Assembly: GCF_003390865.1 (NCBI RefSeq)
Contig: NZ_QMEJ01000006.1
Coordinates: 1 to 64,000, forward strand
Reading direction: 5' to 3'
Source: Tropicimonas sp. IMCC34011
GTDB lineage: Bacteria > Pseudomonadota > Alphaproteobacteria > Rhodobacterales > Rhodobacteraceae
DNA: 64,000 bases
Both the position numbers and the translations under genes were made by a program. Shown here piece by piece: positions 54,007-64,000 of the stretch. Position 1 is the first letter of the stretch; each line of letters opens with the position of its first letter. The notes below the pieces were generated by a model. The model saw only the letters and a list, made by a program, of their open reading frames with translations, did not search any database and had not been told where the DNA came from.

Positions 54007-55412
54007 CAGGCGTGCTCCATCTGCTTGATCCGGGTATCGAGGCGCGCGGCGGCGGCCTGAGCCTCCCGCGGCGCGAGCCCGAGGAGAAGGACGGCGGGTC
54101 CGGCGAGGGCAGCGGCCTCCAGATCGGCGGCGAGGGTGCCGAGGCGGGCGGTGACGATCCTGCAGTCCGGGCGGGAGGCATTCTCGACGATGGCCACGGG
54201 CGTCGCGGGATCGGCGCCATGCATCAGGAGCCGCCCCTGCAGGAAGCGCGCGGCGCGCTTGCCCATGTAGATCCCGGCAACGGTGCCGGGGCGGGCCAGT
54301 GCGTGCCAATCGTTCTCGGCGAAACCATCCATGTCGTGGCCAGTGACAAGGCGCAGCTCGGAGTTCCGCCCCCGCGCGGTCAAGCTCTGCCCGATCTGCG
54401 CGGCAGCGGCCGATGCGGCCGTGATGCCGGGAACGACGGACCAGTCCACCCCGGCTTTCTCCACGGCGAGGATCTCCTCCTCGAGGCGCCCGAACACCGC
54501 CGGATCGCCTGCTTTCAGACGCACCACGCGGGAGCCGGCTCGTGCATGGGCGACGATGGCCGCATCGATCTCGGCCTGCGTGACGGAGGGACCGAATCCC
54601 TCCTTCCCGGCGGAGATGAGCAGGGCTTCCCTGCGGGCGAGTTCGAGAATGTCGGGGGAAACGAGGCGGTCGTGAATGATGACGTCTGCCGTGTCGAGCG
54701 CCCGGCGGGCCTTCATCGTCAGAAGCTCCGGATCGCCGGGGCCTGCGCCCACGAACTCGACGCGGCCCGGCGCGGCCGCGCGCGCCTTGTGACGCGTCAG
54801 AAGCGCGGAGAGCGCGCCCTTGATCGCGGACTCGCCGCCCGGCGCGGCCTCGGGCCCGGCCGTGAAGTAGTAGTCCGACCAGAAGTCCCGGCGCGCGCGG
54901 CCGAAGGGGAGCGCCTCGACCTCGGGCCGGAACGCCTTGCCGATCCGCGCCAGAAGGCCGAGCCGCGCCGGCAGACGCTCCTCGAGGTCCGTCTTGATCG
55001 CGCGGGCCAGCACCGGCGCGGCGCCTTCCGTGCCGATCGCCACGGTCACGGGGTCGCGGTCCACGATGGCGGGCGTAATGAAGTCGGAGCCTCCGAGGTT
55101 GTCCACCATGTTGACCCGCGCCCCGTCGGCACGGGCGAGCGCGGCGGAGCGGGCATCCTCGGCCTCGTCGTCATTGCCGGCATAGAAGAGGGCGGCGCAG
55201 AGCGCGTCTCCCGGCTCCTGCCGCCGACGCACGAGGCGAAGCCGGCCTTCCGCAGCCCAATCCTCGATCTCGCGGGCCGGTTCCGCGGCGAACACGGTGA
55301 CATGAGCCTCAGTCTTGAGGATCAGGCGCAGCTTCGCCAAGGCAGCCTCGCCGCCACCGGCGAGCACCACGCGCCGGCCGGCGAGGTCGACGAAGATCGG
55401 AAAATGGCGCAT
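54006..55412 (-). CDS. cysG: Siroheme synthase (multifunctional)
   Basis: 468 residues. N-terminal precorrin-2 dehydrogenase/ferrochelatase (about 1-215; VVLAGGGEAALAKLRLIL NAD site, IGTEGAAPVLARAIK) and C-terminal uroporphyrinogen-III methyltransferase (about 220-468; VEFVGAGPGDPELLT, RLKAGDPAVFGR, VPGITAAS). Makes siroheme for CysI. First gene of the six-gene leftward operon. Confidence 0.96.
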   Translation of the reverse strand: MRHFPIFVDLAGRRVVLAGGGEAALAKLRLILKTEAHVTVFAAEPAREIEDWAAEGRLRLVRRRQEPGDALCAALFYAGNDDEAEDARSAALARADGARVNMVDNLGGSDFITPAIVDRDPVTVAIGTEGAAPVLARAIKTDLEERLPARLGLLARIGKAFRPEVEALPFGRARRDFWSDYYFTAGPEAAPGGESAIKGALSALLTRHKARAAAPGRVEFVGAGPGDPELLTMKARRALDTADVIIHDRLVSPDILELARREALLISAGKEGFGPSVTQAEIDAAIVAHARAGSRVVRLKAGDPAVFGRLEEEILAVEKAGVDWSVVPGITAASAAAAQIGQSLTARGRNSELRLVTGHDMDGFAENDWHALARPGTVAGIYMGKRAARFLQGRLLMHGADPATPVAIVENASRPDCRIVTARLGTLAADLEAAALAGPAVLLLGLAPREAQAAAARLDTRIKQMEHA

Positions 55413-55559
55413 GTCTCGCTCCCTCGGGGATTCTGGTCGCTCGGCTCATGATATAGAATTTTGTCCCGCCAACTTGCCAGCGGGGCGGAAAGATAAGAAC
55501 ATCCGTTTTATCAGCCTCTCTGAGAGCGGCGGCTGTTCCAGCAAATGGAGGAATCGCGG
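55413..55559. promoter_or_regulatory. Divergent regulatory region between cysG and the Lrp-type gene
   Basis: 147 bases, AT-richer than its surroundings. It contains the inverted pair GATAA (55492-55496) and TTATC (55508-55512), spaced by 11 bases, and an AT-rich TCTATAT-like -10 for cysG (reverse of 55451-55458). This is a plausible operator for the adjacent Lrp/AsnC-type protein. Pattern only. Confidence 0.4.
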
Positions 55560-56030
55560 ATGTCTGTCCGGATCGACGCCACGGATCGGAAAATTCTTGC
55601 GGAACTACAGAACGATGCGAGCCAGTCGCTGGACGAGATCGCGAAGAACATAGGCTCGTCCAAGACGCCGGTCTGGAACCGCATCCGCAAGTTGAAGGAT
55701 GCGGGCGTGATCCGCTTTCAGACGGTGATCCTCGATCCCGAAGCCCTCGGCCTCGAAGCGTGTTTCTTCGTTCTTATCCGCACGTCCGAGCATGACGCGG
55801 AGTGGCAGCGCCGCTTTCTCGAAGCGCTTCAGGTCCGGGAGGAGGTGATGGAGGCGCATCGGCTTGCGGGCGATATCGACTACATCCTCAAGGTCCGGGT
55901 CGCGAATGCCCGGGCCTACGACCGGTTCTACCAGGCGCTCATCTCGGAAGTCCGCGTGCAGAGCGTGACGGCGCTGCTGTCGATGGAGGAGATCAAGGCG
56001 ACCACCGCGCTGCCCCTGTCGGAGGATTAA
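55560..56030 (+). CDS. Lrp/AsnC-family transcription regulator
   Basis: 156 residues from ATG 55560, chosen because GGAGGA lies about 8 bases upstream (an ATG at 55545 precedes that site). N-terminal winged helix (IDATDRKILAELQNDASQSLDEIAKNIG, recognition helix SKTPVWNRIRKL) and C-terminal RAM ligand domain (VMEAHRLAGDIDYILKV). Divergent from the cys operon, so it likely controls sulfate assimilation in response to an amino acid or sulfur metabolite. Confidence 0.93.
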   Translation: MSVRIDATDRKILAELQNDASQSLDEIAKNIGSSKTPVWNRIRKLKDAGVIRFQTVILDPEALGLEACFFVLIRTSEHDAEWQRRFLEALQVREEVMEAHRLAGDIDYILKVRVANARAYDRFYQALISEVRVQSVTALLSMEEIKATTALPLSED

Positions 56031-57196
56031 CGCTCGACCATCAGCCGCTTCAGTCCGCGGAAGTGGTAGATGGGGGCGATTTCGGGCTCGGCGGCGAGCC
56101 GCAGGTCCGGCCAGCGGGCGCAGAGGGTCTCGAAGGCGATCCCGAGCTCCAGCCGGGCCAGTGGCGCTCCGACGCAGAAATGGATGCCCGACCCGAACGC
56201 TGCCGTCTGACCGACCACCCGGCGCGGGTCGAAACGCTCGGAACGGTCGAAGACCGCCGGATCGCGGTTCGCCGAAGCGAGGAGCGCCGCCACCTGCGAT
56301 CCCTTTTCGAGCGTGATGCCGGCGACGTCCACGTCTTCATAGACATGCCGTGTGAAGAGATGCAGCGGCGGATCGTAGCGCAGGACTTCCTCGGCCAGTT
56401 GGGCCGGGGCCGTCCGCGCCGCCTCCGCCGCACCATGCTCGAGGATCGCGCGCACGCCGTTGCCGATGGAATGCACGGTCGCTTCGTGACCGGCATTGAG
56501 CAGAAGGATGATCGTGGTGACGAGCTCGTCCCCCGTCAGACGCTCGCCTTCCTCCTCCGCCGCGATCAGCCGGTCGATGAGGCTCTCGCCCGGGCTCTTC
56601 CGCCGCTCGGCGATGACCTCCCCGAGCCAGCCCGCGAAGTCCCGCGCCGCCGCGTTGGCCGCATCCTCGTCCGCCCGGCTGCGTCCCGCCTGATACATCC
56701 CGACCATCGCGTTCGACCAGCGAAGGAGATCGTCCGCCCGCGCCTCCGGAACGCCGAGGAGCCGGGCAATGACGAGAACGGGCAAGGGCTGCGCGAACGC
56801 GCTCACGAGGTCGAACGGACCTTCGGGGAAAACGCTTGCGAGCCGCGCCGCGACCTCCCGTATTTCCCCCTCGCGCCCCTTGATCTCCCGGCTGGTGAAG
56901 GCCCGCAGGACGAGGCCCCGGAGGCGGGTGTGCCGCGGCGGCTCCAGCTCCAGCATCGAATGCGCCTCGATGGCGTAGAAGTCCGTCAGATGCCCGGGGA
57001 CCTGCGGCGCCACCGGCGCTTCGCGTCCCATCCGCCTGTCCTTCAGGACTGCCTGCGCCGCCGCCATCGTCGTGGCGACGGGCATGCCGTACTCCTCCCA
57101 GAAAACGATTTCGCCGAGCGCGCGGGCACGCTCGTAGAAGGGGTAGGGATCGGCCATGAAGGCCGGATCGGCGGGGGACTGGGAGATGCGCTTCAT
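56027..57196 (-). CDS. Cytochrome P450
   Basis: 389 residues, soluble bacterial class. I-helix LNAGHEATV (Ala-Gly-x-Glu-Ala-Thr in place of AGxDT), K-helix EVLR and heme loop FGSGIHFCVGAPLARLE with the thiolate Cys near residue 338. No ferredoxin or ferredoxin reductase gene is adjacent; fpr at 49851 could serve. Overlaps the end of the convergent lrp-like gene by 4 bases. Substrate unknown. Confidence 0.95.
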   Translation of the reverse strand: MKRISQSPADPAFMADPYPFYERARALGEIVFWEEYGMPVATTMAAAQAVLKDRRMGREAPVAPQVPGHLTDFYAIEAHSMLELEPPRHTRLRGLVLRAFTSREIKGREGEIREVAARLASVFPEGPFDLVSAFAQPLPVLVIARLLGVPEARADDLLRWSNAMVGMYQAGRSRADEDAANAAARDFAGWLGEVIAERRKSPGESLIDRLIAAEEEGERLTGDELVTTIILLLNAGHEATVHSIGNGVRAILEHGAAEAARTAPAQLAEEVLRYDPPLHLFTRHVYEDVDVAGITLEKGSQVAALLASANRDPAVFDRSERFDPRRVVGQTAAFGSGIHFCVGAPLARLELGIAFETLCARWPDLRLAAEPEIAPIYHFRGLKRLMVER

Positions 57197-57286
57197 GAGT
57201 GATTTGCTAGCGGGGGCGCGCGCCCTTTCGCAAGCGCCCGCCCCTCATCTTTTTGCTGAACACCCCGGCCGGGTGCAGATCCGGTG

Positions 57287-58036
57287 TCAGCTTGCGTCGA
57301 GGGCCGCGATGATGCCGCCGAAATCGTCCGCCTTGAGGCTCGCGCCGCCGACGAGGGCGCCGTCCACGTTGGACACTCCGAAGATCTCCTCCGCGTTCGC
57401 CGGCTTCACGGAGCCGCCGTAGAGCAGGCGCACCGCGTCCGCCGTCTCGGCGCCGAAGCGTTCGGACAGCTCCGCGCGGATCGCGTCGTGCACCTCGGCG
57501 ATCTGGTCCAGCGTCGGCGTACGGCCGGTGCCGATGGCCCAGACCGGCTCGTAGGCGACGACGAGCGTCTCACCGGTCGCGCCGTCCGGGATCGATCCCT
57601 TGAGCTGTGCGGAGATCACGCCGAGGGTCTCGCCCGCATCCCGCTGAGCTTCGGTCTCGCCGACGCAGACGATGGCGACGAGGTCCGCTCCGATCGCGGC
57701 CTCCGCCTTGGCGCGCACGGTGTCGTCGGCCTCGCCGTGGTCCGAGCGACGCTCGGAATGACCGAGGATCACGTGGGTCGCCCCGGCATCCTTCAGCATC
57801 GCGGCGGAGACGTCGCCGGTATGCGCGCCGGTCTCCGCGGCATGGCAATCCTGGCCGCCGGCCCGGACGGCGCTTCCCTGGAGACGATCCGACAGGCGGT
57901 GCAGCAGAGTCGCGGGCGGGCAGATCAGGACGTCGCAGCTCGGAGCGGGGTGCGCCGCAAGCAGCGTGTCCACCTCGCCGAGCGCCTCCGCGGTTCCGTT
58001 CATCTTCCAGTTCCCGGCGGCCATCTTCCGTCGCAT
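57287..58036 (-). CDS. tpiA: Triosephosphate isomerase
   Basis: 249 residues. NWKMNG (N-terminal substrate loop), ILGHSERRS with the catalytic His, and AYEPVWAIGTG with catalytic Glu; C-terminal YGGSVKPAN binds phosphate. Glycolysis/gluconeogenesis. Monocistronic by appearance. Confidence 0.97.
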   Translation of the reverse strand: MRRKMAAGNWKMNGTAEALGEVDTLLAAHPAPSCDVLICPPATLLHRLSDRLQGSAVRAGGQDCHAAETGAHTGDVSAAMLKDAGATHVILGHSERRSDHGEADDTVRAKAEAAIGADLVAIVCVGETEAQRDAGETLGVISAQLKGSIPDGATGETLVVAYEPVWAIGTGRTPTLDQIAEVHDAIRAELSERFGAETADAVRLLYGGSVKPANAEEIFGVSNVDGALVGGASLKADDFGGIIAALDAS

Positions 58037-58137
58037 TCTCGTCCCTCTTCGTTGAAACAGCGGATGCCGAGGGACCTAGCCCGACCGGGCGCCGGCGCAA
58101 AGGCCCATGCCGCCCGAGACCGGCGAGACCCCCGCCC

Positions 58138-58842
58138 TCAGCTCAGCTTGATGCGCTCGCCGCCTTTCGGGGTCAGCACCTCCGGCCCATTCGGCCCGAG
58201 CGCGTCGATGAACTTGTCCGGCGTCTGGTCGAGGATCGGGAACGTGCCGAAATGCACCGGCAGCACCTTGCGGAAGTTGAAGTAGCGTTGGCAGGCCAGC
58301 GCGGCGACGCGGCCGCCCATGGTGAAGCGGTCGCCGATGGGGACGATGCCGATCTCGGGAGCATGCAGCTCCTCGATCAGGGCCATGTCGCCGAAGATGT
58401 CGGTGTCGCCCATGTGGTAGATCGACGGGCCGTTCTTCGGCGTCACGACGAGGCCCATCGGGTTGCCGAGATAGACAGAGCTGTCCTCGCCCACGAGGCC
58501 GGAGGAGTGGAAGGCCTGCGTGAACGCCACGGTGAACGCGCCGCAATCGAGCTTGCCGCCGATATTTCCCGGATTGACGTTCTTCGCCCCGATGTAGTTG
58601 CAGACCTCGAAGCCCGCGACGAGCTCGGCGCCGGTCGCTTCGATGATCTCCTTGGTATTGCCGATGTGGTCCTGATGGCCGTGGGTCAGCAGGACGTGGG
58701 TGCAGCCCTCCATCGCTGCCTCCAGCGTCCCGTCATATTGCGGCGCATCGGTGATGAAGGGGTCGATCAGCACGACGGCTCCGTCGAAATCGAGCCGCAC
58801 GGCGGATTGTCCGAACCAGGTCAGGTCCACGGGAAGTGTCAT
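58138..58842 (-). CDS. UPF0173 metal-dependent hydrolase
   Basis: 234 residues from ATG 58842, which has AGGAGG upstream (an ATG at 58878 lacks one). Metallo-beta-lactamase fold: WFGQSAVRLDFDG, LLTHGHQDHIGN metal site, YHMGDTDIFGDM and PVHFGTFP. Related to UlaG-like lactonases; substrate unknown. Confidence 0.93.
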   Translation of the reverse strand: MTLPVDLTWFGQSAVRLDFDGAVVLIDPFITDAPQYDGTLEAAMEGCTHVLLTHGHQDHIGNTKEIIEATGAELVAGFEVCNYIGAKNVNPGNIGGKLDCGAFTVAFTQAFHSSGLVGEDSSVYLGNPMGLVVTPKNGPSIYHMGDTDIFGDMALIEELHAPEIGIVPIGDRFTMGGRVAALACQRYFNFRKVLPVHFGTFPILDQTPDKFIDALGPNGPEVLTPKGGERIKLS

Positions 58843-58925
58843 CTTGCGCCTCCTGTCAGTGTCGCGTCGTCCTTCCATCTAGAGGCGCCGGAGCAAATGG
58901 CGATGCCGTGTCTTGGCCGAGGAGG

Positions 58926-59663
58926 CTACTGGCCGGTCCGGCGCGCCAGCACCTTCGCCGTCCGGGCTAGGTACAGAAGGTCGAGGCGAAGTGTCGGCCC
59001 CGCAGCATAGGCATTGTCGAAGGCCGCGCGGTCGGCGAATGCGGTCTTCCCGCGTCCCTCCACCTGCCACGGTCCGGTGATGCCGGGGCGCAGGTCGAAA
59101 TAGCCGCGCCCGCCGGCGGCCCGGTAGAGCGGCGCCTGCGCCGGGAGGAACGGGCGGGGGCCGACGAGGCTCATGTCCCCCCGGATCACGTTCCAGATTT
59201 GGGGCAGCTCATCGAGGGAGGTCGCTCTCAGGATGCGCCCGACAGGAGTGATCCGGGGATCGCGCGCCAGCTTCTGGAAGCGCGCCCACTCTGCGGCCCG
59301 ATCGGGATCCGCGGCGAGCATCCGGGCGAGCGCCGCTTCGGCATCGGGGACCATCGTCCGCAATTTCCAGCACCGAAAGGTCCGGCCGCCCCGGCCGATA
59401 CGGGTCTGCCCGAAGAAACCGGCCCCTCCGTCCGCCCGCACAAGCGCCCAGAGCAGCACGATGAGCGGCGCCACGATCGGCAGCATCAGCAAGGCGAGAG
59501 AAAGGTCGAGGGCGCGTTTTCCGAGGGCTGAATAGAGACCTGCGGCCGGAATGCCGTCCGGCCGAGGACAGGCCGAAGGGAGCGCCCTGCCGCGGGAGAG
59601 GCCTTGCCCGCCCCCGAGGGCCGGAGCTGCGAAGACATCAAGCGCTGCGTCGTGCATCGTCAC
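58926..59663 (-). CDS. Undecaprenyl-phosphate sugar phosphotransferase
   Basis: 245 residues. One membrane helix (about 50-72, LDLSLALLMLPIVAPLIVLL) and the bacterial sugar-transferase domain: KLRTMVPDAE, TSLDELPQIWNVIRGDMSLVGPRP and DLRPGITGPWQV. It starts a surface polysaccharide repeat unit by loading a sugar phosphate onto the lipid carrier. No other polysaccharide gene is nearby, so it stands alone. Confidence 0.93.
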   Translation of the reverse strand: MTMHDAALDVFAAPALGGGQGLSRGRALPSACPRPDGIPAAGLYSALGKRALDLSLALLMLPIVAPLIVLLWALVRADGGAGFFGQTRIGRGGRTFRCWKLRTMVPDAEAALARMLAADPDRAAEWARFQKLARDPRITPVGRILRATSLDELPQIWNVIRGDMSLVGPRPFLPAQAPLYRAAGGRGYFDLRPGITGPWQVEGRGKTAFADRAAFDNAYAAGPTLRLDLLYLARTAKVLARRTGQ

Positions 59664-59849
59664 GGCAAGTCATCCCCGATGAGAGTGAAACGGTCGCACG
59701 GGCCTCGTGCGCCGGGGGCGTTCTGCCACTCAAGTCGTTGCGGCTTGGTTAACCGCCGGGATTTGATTCAAGCTGTTGAGAAAGCGGTGAAATTGCCTGC
59801 GGCCCCAGCCTCCGAATCTGGCCGGGCATGCGGTCGGGTGGGAGGTTAA

Positions 59850-60128
59850 GGGCGCGTTACCGAATCTGAGGTCGAGGTCATGGATGCGGCGGAGGTGCAG
59901 ACCTTCGAGACGGAGGCCACGCTCGATGCGACGTGGCTCCACACGGCGAAGGGCCTGTCACAGTATCTCGAGGGCCTGACGCTGCCGGAGGGCGAAGGCT
60001 TCGCGTTCCTTGCCGCCGAGGCGGGTGTGGTGGCCGAGGCGCGGGCGACCTTCGACCGGCTAGGCCTGCCGTCCGAAAGCTACAAGGCCGCGAATTACTG
60101 GCGGAAGGATCCGGCCGCGGCGGAGTAG
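59850..60128 (+). pseudogene. C-terminal fragment of a siderophore-interacting (SIP-type) reductase
   Basis: The intact open part, from ATG 59880, is 82 residues. It matches the end of SIP-family NAD(P)H reductases: ATWLHTA, LPEGEGFAFLAAEAG, then ATFDRLGLPSESYKAANYWRK (family GYWRRG). Similarity seems to continue into codons before the ATG (VTESEVEVMDAAE) up to an in-frame TAA near 59847, and no FAD domain is present upstream. I therefore read it as a remnant of a deleted gene; a short functional protein cannot be ruled out. Confidence 0.65.
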
Positions 60129-60163
60129 GCCGCGGCCGCGCCGTCGTCAGGCGCGCGCGCCGA

Positions 60164-60790
60164 TCAGGTCCCCTTCGGCGCGGTGATCTCGTTCACAACC
60201 GTCTGTCCGGCGGGGCGGGCGTTCAGGCGCGAGCGCAGCGAGGCGAGGTTCGGCGGCAGGGCGATGCCCATCTCGGCCGCCCAGTTCAGTGTGTAGAAGG
60301 CGGCGCCGTCGGCGATGGTCAGGGGCCCGGCGGTGAATTCGGAACCGCCGACGTCGGCGGAGAGGATGCCGAGCGCCTTCGTCACCTGATCGAGGCCGTA
60401 GGTTCTCAGCCCTTCGCGCGCCGTCTCGTCCCTGACGAACATCTGGGGCACGCGTGCGAAGGTGAAGGCGCGCATGTGCAGCGTTCCGACGATGTAATCG
60501 AGCCGGGCGAGCGTGCGGACCTGCGTCTCGAGATCGGCGGGCCAGAGCGGCCTCTCCGGCGATTGATGAGCGATCCAGTAGGCGATGGCCTGAAACTCGG
60601 TCAGCACCGTGTTGCCACCGATGTCGAGAGCCGGAACCTTCCCCTTGGGATTGCGGGCAAGGTAGGCCGGTTCGTGCTGCTCCTTGTCCTTCAGGTTCAC
60701 CGCCGACGTCTTGTACTGAAGCCCGGCCTCCTCGAGCAGGAAGCGGATGCCGGTGGAGCAACTGCCGGGGGAATGGTGTAGCGTGATCAT
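60164..60790 (-). CDS. Glutathione S-transferase
   Basis: 208 residues. N-terminal thioredoxin-like domain (TLHHSPGSCSTGIRFLLEEAG, with NPKGKVPAL binding glutathione) and all-helical C-terminal domain (about 90-200). The Ser/Cys at PGSCS fits a beta-class enzyme. Detoxification or thiol transfer; substrate unknown. Confidence 0.94.
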   Translation of the reverse strand: MITLHHSPGSCSTGIRFLLEEAGLQYKTSAVNLKDKEQHEPAYLARNPKGKVPALDIGGNTVLTEFQAIAYWIAHQSPERPLWPADLETQVRTLARLDYIVGTLHMRAFTFARVPQMFVRDETAREGLRTYGLDQVTKALGILSADVGGSEFTAGPLTIADGAAFYTLNWAAEMGIALPPNLASLRSRLNARPAGQTVVNEITAPKGT

Positions 60791-60967
60791 CTGATGCTCC
60801 CAAGGCGCCGGGGCGGCGCTAGGGTACCATCGCGCAGGGCGGCGAACCGTTCCAGCCCCGTCTCGTTTTGGCGATTTGGATGGGGCGGCATTGGCCGTGT
60901 TCCACGGTCGCGCGGGGCGCCGATGATCCCTATCGACCGGCGCCCAAGACCGAACTCTTTCGGGTCG

Positions 60968-62122
60968 TCATTCAACCTCACCGAAGGTGGCATCGTTCAT
61001 GCCGAGAAGCGGGGCGGCGCGGTCGAGCGTCATCTCGCTGCGCGAGAACCTTATCGGCGTGCGCAGCCCTTCGATCCCTTCGGGCGCGATCCGCAGGCCG
61101 CGCGCTTCGATCTGGGGCTCGCCCAGGGCTTCGGCCACACTGTTGATCGGCCCGGCCGGGACGCCTGCCTCCTCCAGTGCCGCGATCAGATCCGCCTTGG
61201 AGCGTCTCGCCGTGGCCTCGGCCAGCGCCCCGCAGAGCGCGTCTCGATGCTCGACCCTGAGAGGGTTGGTGGCATAGGCCGGATCGTTACTCAGCCCGCC
61301 CAGCTCCAGCACGCGGCAGAGCGCGGCGAACTGGCGGTCATTGCCGCAAGCGATGATCAGGTGCCCGTCGGATGAGGGAAACACCTGATAGGGCACGATG
61401 TTCGGGTGGGCGTTTCCGAGCCGTTTCGGAAGAAGGCCGCCGAGGAGGAAATTCGTGGCCTGGTTGGCAAGAACGCCCACGCCGCAATCCAGCAAGGAGA
61501 GGTCCACATGCTGGCCGAGCCCCGAACGGTCCCGGTCGGCCAGTGCGGCCTGGATCCCGATCACGCCGTACAGGCCGGTCAGGATGTCGATCCATGCGAC
61601 GCCGACCTTCTGCGGCTCGCCGTCCGGGTCCCCCGTCAGGTCCATGATGCCGCACATGCCCTGGATCAGGAAATCGTACCCTGGTTGCCCGGCGCGCGGA
61701 CCGTCCTGACCGAAGCCCGTCACGGAGGCGTAGACGAGGCGTGGATTGAGCTTTGACACGCTCTCGTAGTCCAGCCCGAACTTCGCAAGGCCGCCAACCT
61801 TGAAGTTCTCGATGAGAACGTCGGCCTCCGCGATCAGATCGCGCAGCCGGGCCAGATCGCCCGGGTTCGCGAAATCGCAGGTCACCGACCGCTTGCCGCG
61901 ATTGGCGGCGTGGAAATAGGCCGCGACCCGGGCCGTGCCGCCACCCGGCAGGGGGCGTTCGACGAAGGGCGGACCCCAGCGACGCGTATCGTCACCTTCG
62001 GGCGCCTCGACCTTGATGACCTCGGCGCCGAGATCGGCCAGCGTCTGCCCGATCCACGGACCGGCCAGGATGCGGGCCAGCTCGACGACCTTGAGACCCT
62101 TGAGGGGCGCGCCACCGGCCAT
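60968..62122 (-). CDS. Class III CoA-transferase, probably glutarate-specific
   Basis: 384 residues of the CaiB/BaiF family: LKGLKVVELARILAGPW, DLGAEVIKVE, NRGKRSVTCDF and the catalytic Asp in PGYDFLIQG. It lies 3 bases downstream of the glutaryl-CoA dehydrogenase gene, so succinyl-CoA:glutarate CoA-transfer is the likely reaction in lysine/glutarate breakdown. Specificity is inferred from context. Confidence 0.92.
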   Translation of the reverse strand: MAGGAPLKGLKVVELARILAGPWIGQTLADLGAEVIKVEAPEGDDTRRWGPPFVERPLPGGGTARVAAYFHAANRGKRSVTCDFANPGDLARLRDLIAEADVLIENFKVGGLAKFGLDYESVSKLNPRLVYASVTGFGQDGPRAGQPGYDFLIQGMCGIMDLTGDPDGEPQKVGVAWIDILTGLYGVIGIQAALADRDRSGLGQHVDLSLLDCGVGVLANQATNFLLGGLLPKRLGNAHPNIVPYQVFPSSDGHLIIACGNDRQFAALCRVLELGGLSNDPAYATNPLRVEHRDALCGALAEATARRSKADLIAALEEAGVPAGPINSVAEALGEPQIEARGLRIAPEGIEGLRTPIRFSRSEMTLDRAAPLLGMNDATFGEVE

Positions 62123-62125
62123 GGC

Positions 62126-63325
<1,200 letters not shown>

Positions 63326-63576
63326 TGCGCGTCTCCTCCGGGCCGCCGAAGCGGAACATCTGACTTTCAGACAAGACTATGCATCCGAAACCGCGCGAAA
63401 AAGCGGTATTCCCGCATTGTGCCCGCCGGACGTCACGCCAGTCGGCAACATGCGGCCGCGAGCGCGGCGAGCCGCTCGCGCCCGGGCATCGTGGCCCGCC
63501 TTGCGAGCGGGCGCGGGGGAGCCTACTTTCCGCGGCGCTGGGGCAGGGGTGCCCCGTTCAATCCCCGGAGGCGGAC

Positions 63577-64000
63577 ATGCTCGAGGGCAAGCGGATCCTT
63601 CTGATCATCGGCGGCGGCATCGCGGCCTTCAAGGCGCTCGATCTGATCCGGCGATTGAGGGATCGCGGGGCTCGCGTGGTCCCCGTCCTCACATCCGCGG
63701 CGGAGGAGTTCGTGACGCCGCTTTCCGTTTCCGCGCTGGCCGCCGAGGCGGTGTATCGCGACCTCTTCGATCTGACGAACGAGGCGGAGATGGGTCATAT
63801 CGAGCTGTCGCGTTCGGCCGATCTCATCGTGGTCGCGCCCGGAACGGCGAACCTGATGGCGAAGATGGCAGGGGGGCACGCGGACGACCTGGCCACGACG
63901 CTCCTTCTGGCGACGGATACCCGAGTGCTCTTCGCACCGGCGATGAACGTGCGGATGTGGGATCATCCCGCGACGCGCCGCAACCGGGCGCAGCTCGAGG
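63577..64000 (+). CDS. coaBC: CoaBC, coenzyme A biosynthesis (3' end outside window)
   Basis: 141 residues from ATG 63577 with GGAGG nearby, open at the right edge. This is the flavin-dependent phosphopantothenoylcysteine decarboxylase half: LLIIGGGIAAFKALDLIRRL, catalytic His in GHIELSRSADLIVVAP, and PAMNVRMWDHPATRRN. The ligase half should follow outside the window. Confidence 0.95.
   Translation, partial: MLEGKRILLIIGGGIAAFKALDLIRRLRDRGARVVPVLTSAAEEFVTPLSVSALAAEAVYRDLFDLTNEAEMGHIELSRSADLIVVAPGTANLMAKMAGGHADDLATTLLLATDTRVLFAPAMNVRMWDHPATRRNRAQLE

Overview
The window is GC-rich (roughly two thirds G+C by eye) and almost fully coding. The order holC, pepA, lptF, lptG, lptD, surA, pdxA, rsmA, the sulfate-assimilation operon cysG, DUF2849, cysI, cysH, DUF934, fpr with a divergent Lrp-type regulator, and the DUF4167 protein are typical of alphaproteobacteria of the Rhodobacteraceae (roseobacter-type). 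No rRNA, tRNA, insertion sequence, prophage or CRISPR array was seen.

Bases 1-23.7 kb are part of a type VI secretion (T6SS) locus that runs off the left edge. Leftward: vgrG, a DUF6931-like gene and tagH (FHA protein, cut by the edge). Rightward: tssK, tssL, tssM, tagF, pppA (phosphatase) and ppkA (kinase). A 2,861-residue autotransporter lies between the two halves and carries near-identical 234-bp tandem repeats. Kinase, phosphatase, FHA protein and a TssL with three KTVI motifs make up the known threonine-phosphorylation switch of T6SS.

Bases 23.8-33.5 kb hold an envelope module that I consider the most novel part of the window. A leftward operon encodes two small secreted proteins, an ExbB/TolQ-like protein, two ExbD/TolR-like proteins (one with Asn in place of the proton-carrying Asp) and a 708-residue TonB/TolA-like protein. 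The periplasmic C-terminal domain of that last protein is homologous to the periplasmic C-terminal domain of PpkA, and the two genes meet tail to tail. Divergent to it run a DUF1036 protein, an exported caspase-like protein and an enzyme that combines LytM endopeptidase and lytic transglycosylase domains. I infer a proton-motive-force-driven envelope machine tied to T6SS signalling or to passage through the cell wall.

Bases 33.5-64 kb are mainly housekeeping: a MaoC-Pta fusion, a PQQ glucose-type dehydrogenase split into membrane anchor and exported enzyme, DUF4167, holC-pepA, the LPS-export and porin-assembly genes lptF-lptG-lptD-surA followed by pdxA-rsmA, infC (apparently starting at AUA), the sulfate-assimilation operon, a P450, tpiA, a UPF0173 hydrolase, a sugar transferase, a fragment of a siderophore-interacting protein, a glutathione transferase, a CoA-transferase with glutaryl-CoA dehydrogenase, and the start of coaBC.
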